A program made the translations under genes and the position numbers. The notes beneath the pieces are model-generated. The model was not told the origin of the DNA. It made no database searches and saw only the letters and a program-made list of their open reading frames with translations. DNA of 64,000 bases from Streptomyces sp. IMTB 2501 (GTDB lineage: Bacteria; Actinomycetota; Actinomycetes; Streptomycetales; Streptomycetaceae): contig NZ_MQUS01000003.1 of NCBI RefSeq assembly GCF_001953885.1, forward strand, positions 62,001 to 126,000, given 5' to 3'. Below are positions 1 through 9,094 of this stretch, piece after piece (positions within the stretch are counted from its first letter, which is position 1; every line of letters begins with the position of its first letter).

Positions 1-2897
1 CGCCACCAGCCCCAGCAGGCGAACGCCAGCACCGAGCCGGCCAGCAGCACCCGGGTGTACAGCACCAGTTTGTGCGTGGAACTGCCGCCCTGGATACGGC
101 CGGAGACGGAGGTGGAGACATTGCTGCCGACCCCGCCGACCCCGCCGAACAGGTCGTTGAAGTGCCCGGACCAGTACGGCTCGGCCATGAAGCCCACCCA
201 CACCGCGACCAGCACCGCGCAGAGCAACGGCAGCCCGCGCAGTTCGGACCGGCCGAACAGGACCAGGGCCGCGAGCACGCCGAGCATGATGAACGGGGTG
301 AGCTGGTGCGCGGGCACGCTCGCCACGTACAGGCCGATCAGCACCAGGAGCAGGACCGCACGCTGGCGCCGGTCCGTCGGCTCCACCTCCGCCTCGCCCG
401 GACGGAACTTCGTCCAGATCACGCGCGGCGGGCGGAACCAGACCAGCAGGATCGCCACGAACATCAGATACAGCAGATAGGTGAAGCCCTGCGGCGAGAA
501 GTAGTCCTGGCCGACCCAGCCGCACAGCACGAAGAGCCAGACGCCGGTCCACTTCGCCCGCCAGCTCGCCCGCATCGACCGGGTGAGCAGGAACATCGGT
601 GCCAGATAGGCGAGTTGGATCGCCGTCGGCCACCAGCGGATGACCTCGGTGAAGTCGGTGACCCCGCAGGCCCGGCCGACGAACGCGGCCACCGCGAAGA
701 AGCCCGGCCAGCTCCAGCGGGCGTCCAGGCCCGGTACGGCGGAGCCGGTGCGGTCGATGTAGTCGATGAAGCCGAGATGCTGCCAGGCCGTCGGGAACCG
801 TGGCTGGGTCTCGATCACGGCGGGCAGCGCGTGCAGTGACACGACCGTCGCCAGCAGGGTGAGCAGCAGCAGCGCCCGGTGCTCACGGCGCAGCCAGAGC
901 AGCGCGGTGAAGGCGGCGACCAGCAGCCCCGCTCCGACGAGGGTGGGCAGCGGCAGCACCGAGATCAGCCCGAGGCCGCCCATCCGGTCCAGATCGGCCT
1001 CGCCGAGCCGCAGCGCGGGCACCCAGTACAGCAGCAGTGCGGCGATCAGCAGGCAGCCGAGGACGACTCCGGAGCGGGTGGGCAGCAGCCGCCGGTGGGG
1101 GGATACGGGTGCCGCTGGTTCCTCGGGCCCGGCTTCGTCAGGTACGGCGGGCTCGGGCGAGAGTGCGTCGCGCTTGGCCAGGGACGCGTCCAGCTCCTCC
1201 GTCGTGAACGGCGCGTCGACCTCCGCCGCCTCGGCCTCGCGCAGCAGTCGGGCCTCGGCCGGGCCCAGCGAGGTCTCGCTGCCGGGCTCTCTCTCCTCCA
1301 CCGGAAGCCCCACCGGGAGCCCGGCCCGAAGCACCGGAGGGGGCGCCGGTGTACCGGCGGGTGGGGTGCCCGGGCCCGGGCGGACGTCCGGGCGGCGCTC
1401 CACATGGTCGAAGTCGACATGGATGCCGAGGGCCAGTGTGTCGGTGTCCAGCGCCCAGGCCGGGCTGTGCCGGTGGGCCGAGGGAGGGGACGGGATCTCG
1501 GGCGCCCCCAGGTCGGCGAGGTCCCCGTCGGCCGCGGCCGTGTCGGGCACGGCGTCGGAGGCGGTTCGGATCGTCTTCCACAGCCGCGGCGCGGCGATCG
1601 CCGCGATCACCGCGAGGCTGCCGGCCTCGGCGATGCCCGCGCCGGTCAGCCCCATCCGGGGCAGGAGCAGCAGGGTCAGACCCAGCGTCAGCACACACAA
1701 CAGGCCCTGGAACAGGGCGAGTCCGGCGGTGCGGCTGCGGGCCCGCAGCACCGCGAAGTACGTCTCGATGACGACCCGCAGCATCGAGCCGACCGCGAGC
1801 CAGCGCAGCAGCGGGGTCGCGGCGGACGCGTAGCCCGCGCCGAACACGCCGAGGATCCAGGGCGCGCCGGTGATCAGCAGGGCCGCGATCGGAAGCATGA
1901 TCCGGGCCATCCGCCGCAGCGCGGCACGGGTGTTGGCGGCCAGGCGGTCCGGGTCGTGCGAGCCCTCGACGGTGAGGGACGCGCCCATGTTGATGGCGAG
2001 CAGGTCGGTCGTACCGCCGATGGTGGTGGCGATGTAGAAGTAGGCGTTCTCGGCGGAGCTGACCTGCGAGGCGACGAGCACCGGCACGAGGTAGATCACG
2101 GCGAGCGAGAACAGCGAGCCGGTGTAGTCCCCGGCCAGGAACCGGCCGACCTGCTTCAGCGTGGGCGGCTGGGCGCGGCCCTCGGTCGCCTTGATGTGCC
2201 GGGGCACCAGCCGCCGGAACACCAGCCAGCCCAGCGGCACCACCGAGGTGGCGATGGCGGCCACCCAGGAGACGAAGACACCGGCGGTCGGGATGGCGAC
2301 GGCGAGCGCGACGAGCAGGGCCAGCTTCACGGCCGAGAACACGGTGTTGCCCACCGGCACCCAGGTCGCGCTGCGCAGCCCGGTCAGCACCCCGTCCTGC
2401 AGGGTGAGCAGGTTCCAGGCGACGACGGCCACGATGAAGCCGAGCCCGTTGACCGTGCCGTGCAGGAACCGGTACGACGGCCCCCAGGTGTCCAGGGTGA
2501 GCAGGAAGCCGCCCGCCGCGAGCGCAACGACCAGGGAACTGCCCGCGTAGGTACGGAAGATGAGCGTGCCGGTGCGTTTCCCGGACACCGGGATGAAGCG
2601 GGCCAGGGCACCGGTCAGGGTCACCGCGGTCAGCCCGGCGAGGAACTTCATCGCGGCGATGGCGGCCGAGCCCTGCCCGACCGCCGACTCGGAGTAGTAG
2701 CGCGCCGCGGCCAGCCAGAAGCCGAGCCCGAGGACGGCGCTGATACCCGTGTTGAGCATCAGCGCATAGGCGTTGCGGAACAGCGGGCTGCCGTCGGCGG
2801 ACCGGCCCGTGCCGGGCAGCCGGAGGCGCCGCCCGGACTTCTCGGGCGCCTCGGCGTCGGGCGTCGCGGCCTCGGTTGTTGTGGTCGTGTCAGACAC
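1..2897 (-). CDS. Flippase-like / polytopic membrane fusion protein (3' end beyond window)
   Basis: An uninterrupted frame of 965 codons runs off the left edge, so the C-terminus is missing. Residues about 20-444 form a multi-helix region resembling MOP/Wzx-type polysaccharide flippases. A proline- and acid-rich linker of about 150 residues (445-600) follows. After it comes a second polytopic part starting with helix-rich sequence near residue 605 and resembling large Streptomyces membrane glycosyltransferase or polymerase-like proteins. The GTG start overlaps the end of the upstream deacetylase gene by 8 nt, which indicates translational coupling. Inferred role: export, and possibly extension, of the glycan made by the neighbouring glycosyltransferases. 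The flippase assignment is fairly secure; the function of the second half is not. Confidence 0.8.
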   Translation of the reverse strand, partial: MSDTTTTTEAATPDAEAPEKSGRRLRLPGTGRSADGSPLFRNAYALMLNTGISAVLGLGFWLAAARYYSESAVGQGSAAIAAMKFLAGLTAVTLTGALARFIPVSGKRTGTLIFRTYAGSSLVVALAAGGFLLTLDTWGPSYRFLHGTVNGLGFIVAVVAWNLLTLQDGVLTGLRSATWVPVGNTVFSAVKLALLVALAVAIPTAGVFVSWVAAIATSVVPLGWLVFRRLVPRHIKATEGRAQPPTLKQVGRFLAGDYTGSLFSLAVIYLVPVLVASQVSSAENAYFYIATTIGGTTDLLAINMGASLTVEGSHDPDRLAANTRAALRRMARIMLPIAALLITGAPWILGVFGAGYASAATPLLRWLAVGSMLRVVIETYFAVLRARSRTAGLALFQGLLCVLTLGLTLLLLPRMGLTGAGIAEAGSLAVIAAIAAPRLWKTIRTASDAVPDTAAADGDLADLGAPEIPSPPSAHRHSPAWALDTDTLALGIHVDFDHVERRPDVRPGPGTPPAGTPAPPPVLRAGLPVGLPVEEREPGSETSLGPAEARLLREAEAAEVDAPFTTEELDASLAKRDALSPEPAVPDEAGPEEPAAPVSPHRRLLPTRSGVVLGCLLIAALLLYWVPALRLGEADLDRMGGLGLISVLPLPTLVGAGLLVAAFTALLWLRREHRALLLLTLLATVVSLHALPAVIETQPRFPTAWQHLGFIDYIDRTGSAVPGLDARWSWPGFFAVAAFVGRACGVTDFTEVIRWWPTAIQLAYLAPMFLLTRSMRASWRAKWTGVWLFVLCGWVGQDYFSPQGFTYLLYLMFVAILLVWFRPPRVIWTKFRPGEAEVEPTDRRQRAVLLLVLIGLYVASVPAHQLTPFIMLGVLAALVLFGRSELRGLPLLCAVLVAVWVGFMAEPYWSGHFNDLFGGVGGVGSNVSTSVSGRIQGGSSTHKLVLYTRVLLAGSVLAFACWGWW

Positions 2898-3690
2898 GGG
2901 AACGGATGGCCTTCCGGCGGACCTGGCGGGCTCTGCGGACGAGGGCGTACCCCTTGGTGAGGGCACGGTCCCTGGCGAAGGCGCGGGTGACGGCACGGCC
3001 CTGCAGCAGCCGCTCGAACTCCTCGGCACCCGTGGCGCGCCGCACCGTGACCCGTTCGAGCGCGTACGGCCCCTGGCGGCGGCGGGCGAGCGCGTTGCCG
3101 ACGGCGAGCGCCTGGGCGTAGCCGTCCGCGCGCACGGCCTGGCGGACCCTGCGGCTGGAGTAGCCGTAGGGATAGGCGAACGACACCGGGCGGCCGCCGA
3201 GTTCGTCCGTGACGATCTCCGTGCAGCGGGTCAGCTCCGTGCGCAGGGCGTCGTCGTCGAGCTGGTCGAGCTGCGGGTGGGTATGGCTGTGTCCGCCGAT
3301 CTCGACGCCGGCGGCGGCCAGTTCGCGCACCTGCCGCCAGTCGAGCATGGTGTCCAGGCCGCCTCCGGTGTCGTACGCGCCCCTGATCCAGCCGGTGGAG
3401 ACGAACAGCGTGGCGGGGAAGCCGTGCTTGGCGAGCACGGGCAGCGCGTGCCGGTGCACGCCCTCGTAGCCGTCGTCGAAGGTGATCAGCACCGGCCGGG
3501 CGGGCAGCGGGGCGCCGGTGCGCCAGCGGTCCGCGAGGTCGGCGGTGGTGACCGGGGTCAGGCCCAGGTCACCGATGAGCGCCATCTGCTCCGCGAACGC
3601 CTCCGGCGCGACCGACAGGGCGCGGGTGGCGTCGTTGGGCGCGGTCGCCACGGAGTGGTACATGAGGATGGGGACGGGAGTGTCACTCAT
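2890..3690 (-). CDS. Polysaccharide deacetylase (NodB homology, CE4-type)
   Basis: 266 aa. The protein opens with a PILMYHSV stretch typical of these enzymes. It carries the three NodB landmarks: TFDDGYEG (catalytic/metal-binding Asp pair), GGHSHTHPQL (H-x3-H metal motif) and FAYPYGYSS. The family removes N-acetyl groups from cell-surface polysaccharides using a divalent metal. No signal peptide is evident, so it may be cytoplasmic or anchored through its partners. ATG start; the gene overlaps the upstream glycosyltransferase by 8 nt and the downstream flippase fusion by 8 nt. It therefore belongs to one coupled glycan operon and probably tailors that glycan. Confidence 0.9.
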   Translation of the reverse strand: MSDTPVPILMYHSVATAPNDATRALSVAPEAFAEQMALIGDLGLTPVTTADLADRWRTGAPLPARPVLITFDDGYEGVHRHALPVLAKHGFPATLFVSTGWIRGAYDTGGGLDTMLDWRQVRELAAAGVEIGGHSHTHPQLDQLDDDALRTELTRCTEIVTDELGGRPVSFAYPYGYSSRRVRQAVRADGYAQALAVGNALARRRQGPYALERVTVRRATGAEEFERLLQGRAVTRAFARDRALTKGYALVRRARQVRRKAIRSRV

Positions 3691-4702
3691 GGGTGCCCCC
3701 TTCGGAACCGGTGCGGGCCTCGGGGCTCTCCGGGATCGGCGCCGACGAGAACGACGTACCACTGCGCCGCGCCCGCACGCTTCCCACCGCATAGCCGCCC
3801 GCCGCGGTGAGGACACCGGCGACGATCGCGCCCGCGCGGCCCGCGCCGCCCGGCCGGGCCAGCAGGGCGTCCCGCAGGCCACGGGCGACCCCTGCGGGCA
3901 ACACCCTTGTGGTGTACCGGCGTTCGGACTGCAGCCCCTCGCCGGCGCCCACGCTGCGGGCGACCAGCGCCTTGGACAGGCCCTCGGCGTAGGTGCGGGT
4001 GCGGAAGTAGGCGAAGTGCTCGCGGGGTGCGGGCACCCGGTGGTGGATGACCGCGCGGTCGTCGATGAGCAGGACGGCGTCGGGGCGGGCCCGGGTGAGC
4101 CGGATGCACAGCTCCGTCTCCTCGCACCCCAGCGGACGGCGGTCGCCGTCGCGGCCGATGCCGGTGGCGAAGCCGCCCGCCGCGTCGAACGCCGTACGCC
4201 GGAAGGAAGCGTTTCCTCCGAGCACATTGCGGACCCGGACCCGGCCCGGCGGCAGCCCCTTGTAGGTGCAGCCGACCACCCAGTCGAACTCCTCCGGGAA
4301 CCAGGCCGGCCGCCGGCCCGACGCCCAGACGGGTTCGGTGCGGCCGCCGACCGCCATGACGCGCGGGTCGGCGTACCCCTCGGCGAAGCGGCGCAGCCAG
4401 TCGCGTTCGGCCACGGCGTCGTCGTCCAGGAAGGCGATGACCTCGCCGTGGGAGGCGGCGATGCCGGTGTTGCGGCCGGCGGACAGGCCGCGCGGGCCCG
4501 CGTTGTCCAGCACACGGACGCCCTCGGTCTCCTTGTACTCGCGGGCCAGCCGGTCCCTCAGGGCCGGGTTGTGGTCCACAACCAGGAGCGTCTCCAGCGC
4601 CGGATACGACTGCGCGCGCACCGAGGAGACCGCCGCGAGGATGTCCTCCCAGCGGTCCTCGGTGTACACGCAGATCACGACGGAGATGCCGGGATCTGTC
4701 AA
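3683..4702 (-). CDS. Family 2 glycosyltransferase
   Basis: 339 aa. The N-terminus has the GT-A nucleotide-binding beginning ISVVICVYTEDRW. LSAGRNTGIA is followed by the metal/sugar-nucleotide motif AFLDDDA, and an acidic GCEETEL motif lies further on, as in GT2 inverting transferases. The chosen start is a TTG that overlaps the stop of the upstream gene (TTGA), with a GGGGAGAG ribosome-binding site about 8 nt before it. A downstream GTG would cut into the first beta strand. Donor and acceptor cannot be read from sequence. The context is synthesis of a surface glycan with the neighbouring glycosyltransferase, deacetylase and flippase fusion. Confidence 0.85.
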   Translation of the reverse strand: MTDPGISVVICVYTEDRWEDILAAVSSVRAQSYPALETLLVVDHNPALRDRLAREYKETEGVRVLDNAGPRGLSAGRNTGIAASHGEVIAFLDDDAVAERDWLRRFAEGYADPRVMAVGGRTEPVWASGRRPAWFPEEFDWVVGCTYKGLPPGRVRVRNVLGGNASFRRTAFDAAGGFATGIGRDGDRRPLGCEETELCIRLTRARPDAVLLIDDRAVIHHRVPAPREHFAYFRTRTYAEGLSKALVARSVGAGEGLQSERRYTTRVLPAGVARGLRDALLARPGGAGRAGAIVAGVLTAAGGYAVGSVRARRSGTSFSSAPIPESPEARTGSEGGTHE

Positions 4703-5523
4703 GACAGCTCTCCCCGGACCGTGTCGAGCATCGGCGAGTGCTGTTCCTGGCGGCGCAGCTCGCGCCGGTTGGAGCGCTCCCCGAGGATGACCTTGAGCAC
4801 CCGGAACCCGTCGCGCACGGCCCGCAGATTGCTGGTGCCGTGGATGCGGAGGTACTCGTGGCTCGGGATCTCCTGGACCTTCAGACCGGCCTTGACCACT
4901 CTGATGTTCATCAGCGTCTCGACCTCGAAGCCGGTGCAGTCGAGGTCGATCTTGTCCAGGCAGTGCCGCCAGAACGCGTTGTAGCCATAGCACAGGTCGG
5001 TGTAGCGGGCGCCGAACTTGCGGTTGACGACCGTGCACAGCGCCCAGTTGCCGAGCTTGCGGATGAAGGTCATGTCGTCGGTGCCGCCGCCGTTGGCGAA
5101 GCGCGAGCCCTTGGCGAAGTCTGCGCCGGAGACCAGCGCGGAGACGTAACTGACGATCTCGCCGCCGTCGGCCGAGCCGTCCGCGTCGACCATGACGATG
5201 ATGTCGCCGCTGCAGGCCTCGAACCCGGTGATCAGGGCATCCCCTTTGCCCTTGCCGTGCTGTTCGACGACCTTGACGCCCGGCCACAGGGAACGGGCCA
5301 CTTCGACGGTGTCGTCGGTGGAATTGCCGTCCACCAGCACGACTTCGTGTATCCAGTGCGGAAGTGTCTTGAAGACGTACGGAAGATTCTCCGCCTCGTT
5401 CATGGCGGGAATCACCACGCTCACCGGCGGAGTGATCGCCAGGTGAGAGGAGATCGGCCGATAGTGTGCGGCGATCGACGGATCTTGTTGCCCTGAACTG
5501 GGCGGTCGCAGAACGGAACTCAT
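4699..5523 (-). CDS. Family 2 glycosyltransferase (polyprenyl-phosphate sugar transferase-like)
   Basis: 274 aa. The layout matches dolichol/polyprenyl-phosphate mannosyltransferase-like GT2 enzymes: VSVVIPAMNEAENLP at residues about 33-48, VLVDGNSTDDT, then the DxD motif in MVDADGSADGGE. A conserved GSRFANGGGTDDM stretch follows, and no C-terminal transmembrane helices are seen. It is the first gene of the coupled glycan operon; a GAGGGA ribosome-binding site lies about 9 nt before the ATG. Likely role is charging a lipid carrier with a sugar or adding an early residue. The exact sugar is unknown. Confidence 0.85.
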   Translation of the reverse strand: MSSVLRPPSSGQQDPSIAAHYRPISSHLAITPPVSVVIPAMNEAENLPYVFKTLPHWIHEVVLVDGNSTDDTVEVARSLWPGVKVVEQHGKGKGDALITGFEACSGDIIVMVDADGSADGGEIVSYVSALVSGADFAKGSRFANGGGTDDMTFIRKLGNWALCTVVNRKFGARYTDLCYGYNAFWRHCLDKIDLDCTGFEVETLMNIRVVKAGLKVQEIPSHEYLRIHGTSNLRAVRDGFRVLKVILGERSNRRELRRQEQHSPMLDTVRGELS

Positions 5524-5961
5524 GAGTCTTTTCCCTCTCGTCCGGTGGACCGCCCACCCCCGGGCGGCCCGGCTCTGTGTCCGGTTCGAAAGGGGGGTTT
5601 CTCATCTTCGGCACGGCGAATTGATCGCCGATGGTTCGATCCCTGCTGAATCGATCTCCGGCGAATTGATCTCCGTATCCCCAGATGAGCTGGCAAAGCT
5701 GGCCGGTCTGCCGGAGAAAAATGGCAGCCGGTCGCGCGGCACGACTCGGTCACAGTTGCGGTCACCGAGCACGGCACCCCCCTACCGCGCCCCGCACCGG
5801 TGAACGTCGCGGCCCTGAGCCCTCCCCTGGAGCCGTGTGCCGACGTGCCGGTGCGGGTGAGTTGTATGACGGTATTGACGATTGAACCCGAAAGGCAACC
5901 CCTGGAAGGCTGCCTCACGCTTTTGTTGGTTTGGCCGTTACACAACTTTGGCCGCTCTTAG
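5524..5961. other. Non-coding gap upstream of the glycan operon
   Basis: About 440 bases with no convincing gene. Short frames exist on both strands but have no recognisable domains. The stretch is less GC-rich than its surroundings. It contains two near-identical copies of CGGCGAATTGATC followed by a G/C-rich tail, starting about 44 nt apart (near 5615 and 5659), with a related GAATCGATC between them. It presumably carries the operon promoter and leader. No specific promoter could be assigned. Confidence 0.5.
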
Positions 5962-6336
5962 TCAGTGTTGTGCGCGTTTTCCGGAAATTTGTTCCCGGAG
6001 TGACACCAGAAACAGAAGCAGCACACTCAGCACGGTCACCGCGACCACCCCGCCGTGGACCGACCAGCGATGGACCGCGAGCATGCCCTGGGTCACCAGC
6101 ATGTTGACGACGACCGAGCCCGCGAGCGCACAGAGCGCCCGCCCGAAGGGATCCAGCCCGCGCAGTGCCGCGGCGATCGCCACGGCCGGCGCCGCCAGCA
6201 GGAAGAAGAGGGTGCACGGGCCGCGCAGCGGAGAGGCCGAGTCGATGAGGGCGAGCAGCGCGCCGACGGCTGCCACGGCGGTCCCGGCCCCCGCGAGCAG
6301 CGGCAATGAAGATGTCTTGATGCGTAAGGTCTGCAT
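5962..6336 (-). CDS. Small polytopic membrane protein
   Basis: 124 aa from the ATG at 6336, encoding about four hydrophobic helices (LPLLAGAGTAVAAVGALLAL, FFLLAAPAVAIAAAL, ALAGSVVVNMLVTQGML, VVAVTVLSVLLLFLVSL) and ending in a charged tail. No enzymatic motif is seen. Codon 4 is TTA (plus-strand taa at 6325-6327), which in Streptomyces usually means dependence on the bldA leucyl-tRNA. The frame stays open upstream, but that part looks like leader sequence. It lies upstream of the glycan operon on the same strand, separated by a long gap, so membership is uncertain. Function unknown. Confidence 0.7.
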   Translation of the reverse strand: MQTLRIKTSSLPLLAGAGTAVAAVGALLALIDSASPLRGPCTLFFLLAAPAVAIAAALRGLDPFGRALCALAGSVVVNMLVTQGMLAVHRWSVHGGVVAVTVLSVLLLFLVSLREQISGKRAQH

Positions 6337-6500
6337 TGGCGACTTTGCCCCCCGACGCGCCGGATGCCGGGCTTCAATGTGGCGCAGTCCAAGCGGCGCC
6401 GTCAAGACGACGGTTGTCGAACCGTCACCAGAGGTGACATGTACGCGCAATAGATGAACGGTGAATGTTTCTGGTTGATCCTGTTGAGACCCTAAAAGTC

Positions 6501-6541
6501 TTGGCATGGACACTTCCCGTCAACACGCGTAGTTGCTACGA
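6501..6541 (+). promoter_or_regulatory. Candidate promoter/conserved leader of the secreted lipase
   Basis: A block beginning TTGGCATGGACACTTCCC and ending in AGTTGCTACGA lies 36-76 nt before the lipase start codon. TTGGCA resembles a -35 hexamer, but no clear -10 at 17-18 nt is evident. The author recalls similar blocks before other Streptomyces secreted-protein genes but cannot verify this here. The ribosome-binding site GGGAGG follows at about 6563-6570. Confidence 0.35.
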
Positions 6542-6576
6542 CAGTTGCGGCAGAGATCCTGCTAAAGGGAGGTTCC

Positions 6577-7383
6577 ATGAGACGTTCCCGACTTACCGGA
6601 CTCGTTACCTCACTCCTCCTCGCCGCCGGCCTCGGACTCACCGGAGCCGCGTCGGCGCAGGCCTCCTCGACAGCCGCGACCGGCGGTTATGTCGCCCTCG
6701 GCGACTCCTACTCGTCCGGAGTCGGCTCGGGCAGCTACATCAGCTCCAGCGGCAGCTGCGACCGCAGCACGAAGGCGTACCCGTACCTGTGGAACGCCGC
6801 CCACGGCCCGTCCTCGTTCGCCTTCGACGCCTGCTCCGGCGCCACGACGGACGACGTGATGGCCAATCAGCTCGGCTCGCTGAACTCCTCCACCTCACTG
6901 GTGTCCCTCACCATCGGCGGCAACGACGCCGGCTTCTCCGACGTCATGACGACCTGTGTGATCCAGTCCGACAGCGCCTGTCTCTCCCGCATCGACACCG
7001 CCAAGGCGTACGTCGACTCCACGCTCCCCGGCAAACTGGACACCGTCTACGACGCGATCACCGCCAAGGCCCCCGACGCCGAGGTGGTCGTCCTCGGCTA
7101 CCCCCGCTTCTACCTGCTCGGCCAGACCTGTCTCGGCCTCTCCGACACCAAGCGGTCCGCGATCAACGGCGCGGCCGACTACATCGACGCCGCCATCCAG
7201 AAGCGCGCCCAGGCCCACGGGTTCGTCTTCGGTGACGTCCGCTCCGCGTTCTCCAGCCACGAGATCTGCTCCGGAGACTCCTGGCTGCACAGCGTCAACT
7301 GGCTCGACATCAGCGAGTCGTACCACCCCACCGCGGCCGGCCAGTCCGGCGGCTATCTGCCGGCGCTCACGAACAACGCGTGA
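6577..7383 (+). CDS. Secreted SGNH/GDSL lipase-esterase
   Basis: 268 aa. Signal peptide at residues 1 to about 30 (MRRSR, hydrophobic core, ASAQAS cleavage region). Block I is GDSYSSG with nucleophile Ser44, block III is GGND at 114-117, and the catalytic His is His250 in SYHPTAAGQ. Six cysteines (61, 86, 127, 135, 185, 231) fit the three disulfides of the Streptomyces extracellular lipase family that includes the S. rimosus GDSL lipase. It acts outside the cell, hydrolysing ester bonds in lipids. The GGGAGG ribosome-binding site is well placed. It is a single-gene unit, convergent with the downstream kinase gene. Confidence 0.93.
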   Translation: MRRSRLTGLVTSLLLAAGLGLTGAASAQASSTAATGGYVALGDSYSSGVGSGSYISSSGSCDRSTKAYPYLWNAAHGPSSFAFDACSGATTDDVMANQLGSLNSSTSLVSLTIGGNDAGFSDVMTTCVIQSDSACLSRIDTAKAYVDSTLPGKLDTVYDAITAKAPDAEVVVLGYPRFYLLGQTCLGLSDTKRSAINGAADYIDAAIQKRAQAHGFVFGDVRSAFSSHEICSGDSWLHSVNWLDISESYHPTAAGQSGGYLPALTNNA

Positions 7384-7421
7384 CCCGAACGGGCTCGCCC
7401 CCGGGGTGAGCTTTCCCGCCC

Positions 7422-9050
7422 TCAGGGTGAACTCCCCGGTGAGCCCGACGCCGAAGCGGAGGCCCCGCCCGTCGGGGTCTCCGTCGCCGTCTGCGAGCAA
7501 CTCACCGAGAACGGCACGGAGTTCGACGCCATCCGCACCGGGCCGCGCACCTTCACACTGATCTGGTCCTCGGTCGTCCCGCTGCCCGAGTACACCGTCA
7601 GGGTCACCCGCACCTTCTGCGTCCTGCCTCCGCCGGCCGGGAAGGGCAGCGTCCGCCACCCCGGGTCCGACACCGACCCGCGCGTCGACACCCAGCGGTA
7701 CTCCACCCGCGCCGGCAGCCGCCCCACCGTGAACGTCGCCGTGAAGGCCGGCGTCTGCGCGGCCGGCGGGGGACAGGTCCCGGAGTGCGTGGTGTGCGCG
7801 CCGGCCACGGTGACCTGCACGGACTGCGCCGGCTGCGTGCTCGGTGACGCGCTGGTGCTCGCGGCCGACGGCGTCCCGGTGTTCGAGTCGGTGCTGTCGC
7901 GCGCGGTCGGCGCGTGCGCGCTGTCGCTCGCCGAGGCGCCGCCCGCGTTCCCCCGGCCGCCGCCGTTGTCGCGGTGCAGCAGCGCGTACGTCAGCCCCGC
8001 CAGCGCGAGCAACACCGCGAGCAGGCCCGCCACCAGCACCACACCGGCCCGCCGGGGTCGTCCCGGCGCCGCGGACGTCGTCGTGCCGGACAGCGCCGGC
8101 GGGGTGGGAGAGGGCGGTTGGGGGTAGGCGGTGGCGTACTCCCGGTCCACGGCCGTCGGGGCGATGTACGGCGGCGGCAGTGGCATCGTGGCCGCGCGGG
8201 GCGTTCCTTCCCCGGAGAGGGCGCCCCCAGCCGCGACGATCCGCAGCTCGTGTTCCGCCCGCTCGGCATCCAGCCGCTCGGCGGGGTCCTTGCGCAGCAG
8301 CCCCTCGATGACCGGGGCGAGCGGCCCGGCCCGGCGCGGTGGCGGCAACTCCTCGTCCACCACGGCACGCAGGGTGCTGATCGGGGTGTCGTACCGGAAC
8401 GGCGAGACGCCCTCCACCGCCGCGTACAGCAGCACCCCCAGTGACCACAGATCGGACTCCGGCCCCGGTGTCCGCCCCAACGCCCGCTCCGGGGCGAGGA
8501 ATTCGGGGGAGCCGACCACCTCGCCGGTCATGGTCAGCGCGGAGCTGCCCTCGACCGAGGCGATGCCGAAGTCGGTCAGCACCACCCGGCCGTCGTTCGC
8601 GAGCAGCACATTGGCCGGCTTCACGTCCCGGTGCAGCACTCCGACGGCGTGCGCGGCACGCAGCGCGGACAGCACCTCGGCACCGATGTGCGCCGCCCGC
8701 TGCGGCGTCGGCGGACCCTCCGCCTCCAACTGGTCGGCGAGCGACAGCCCGCGCACCAGCTCCATCACGATCCACGGCCGGCCGCCCTCCAGCGCCACGT
8801 CGTACACCGTGACCACATTGCGGTTCGAGACCCGGGCCGCCGCCCACGCCTCGCGCTCCAGGCGTGCGTACATCCGCTCCACATCGGCGGCTGGCAGCCC
8901 GGCAGGGGCCCGCACCTCCTTGACGGCCACTTCGCGGTGCAGCACCTCGTCCCGGGCGCGCCACACCGTGCCCATGCCGCCCTCACCCAGCGCGGACAGC
9001 AGACGGTAGCGGCCCGCGATCACACGTTCACGGCCCGGCTCTTCGGACAC
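7422..9050 (-). CDS. Membrane Ser/Thr protein kinase (Hanks type)
   Basis: 542 aa from the GTG at 9050, preceded by GGGGG; an in-frame TTG at 9062 is a weaker alternative. The kinase domain occupies residues 1 to about 270. It has glycine loop GEGGMG (22-27), Lys44 in VAVKEV, catalytic HRDVKPANVL with Asp142, DFG Asp160 and SPEFLAPE. A Pro-rich juxtamembrane stretch follows, then one helix at about 336-358, a Ser/Thr/Pro linker and an extracellular domain of about 130 residues without PASTA repeats. That domain ends in a Ser/Gly/Pro tail. It probably senses an external signal and phosphorylates cytoplasmic proteins. Targets are unknown and it is not obviously in an operon. Confidence 0.92.
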   Translation of the reverse strand: MSEEPGRERVIAGRYRLLSALGEGGMGTVWRARDEVLHREVAVKEVRAPAGLPAADVERMYARLEREAWAAARVSNRNVVTVYDVALEGGRPWIVMELVRGLSLADQLEAEGPPTPQRAAHIGAEVLSALRAAHAVGVLHRDVKPANVLLANDGRVVLTDFGIASVEGSSALTMTGEVVGSPEFLAPERALGRTPGPESDLWSLGVLLYAAVEGVSPFRYDTPISTLRAVVDEELPPPRRAGPLAPVIEGLLRKDPAERLDAERAEHELRIVAAGGALSGEGTPRAATMPLPPPYIAPTAVDREYATAYPQPPSPTPPALSGTTTSAAPGRPRRAGVVLVAGLLAVLLALAGLTYALLHRDNGGGRGNAGGASASDSAHAPTARDSTDSNTGTPSAASTSASPSTQPAQSVQVTVAGAHTTHSGTCPPPAAQTPAFTATFTVGRLPARVEYRWVSTRGSVSDPGWRTLPFPAGGGRTQKVRVTLTVYSGSGTTEDQISVKVRGPVRMASNSVPFSVSCSQTATETPTGGASASASGSPGSSP

Positions 9051-9094
9051 GGGCGCCCCCAAGGCATGTCACGTGATTTCTCCACAAAAGTAGC

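Noticed and set aside
879-2960. A 693-codon plus-strand open frame rich in Gln, Arg and Gly
   Set aside because: It is the GC-driven shadow of the minus-strand flippase fusion, which has clear helices and codon bias; the plus frame has no domains.
5520-5945. 141-codon minus-strand frame upstream of the glycan operon
   Set aside because: No domain, no ribosome-binding site, atypical composition; treated as non-coding.
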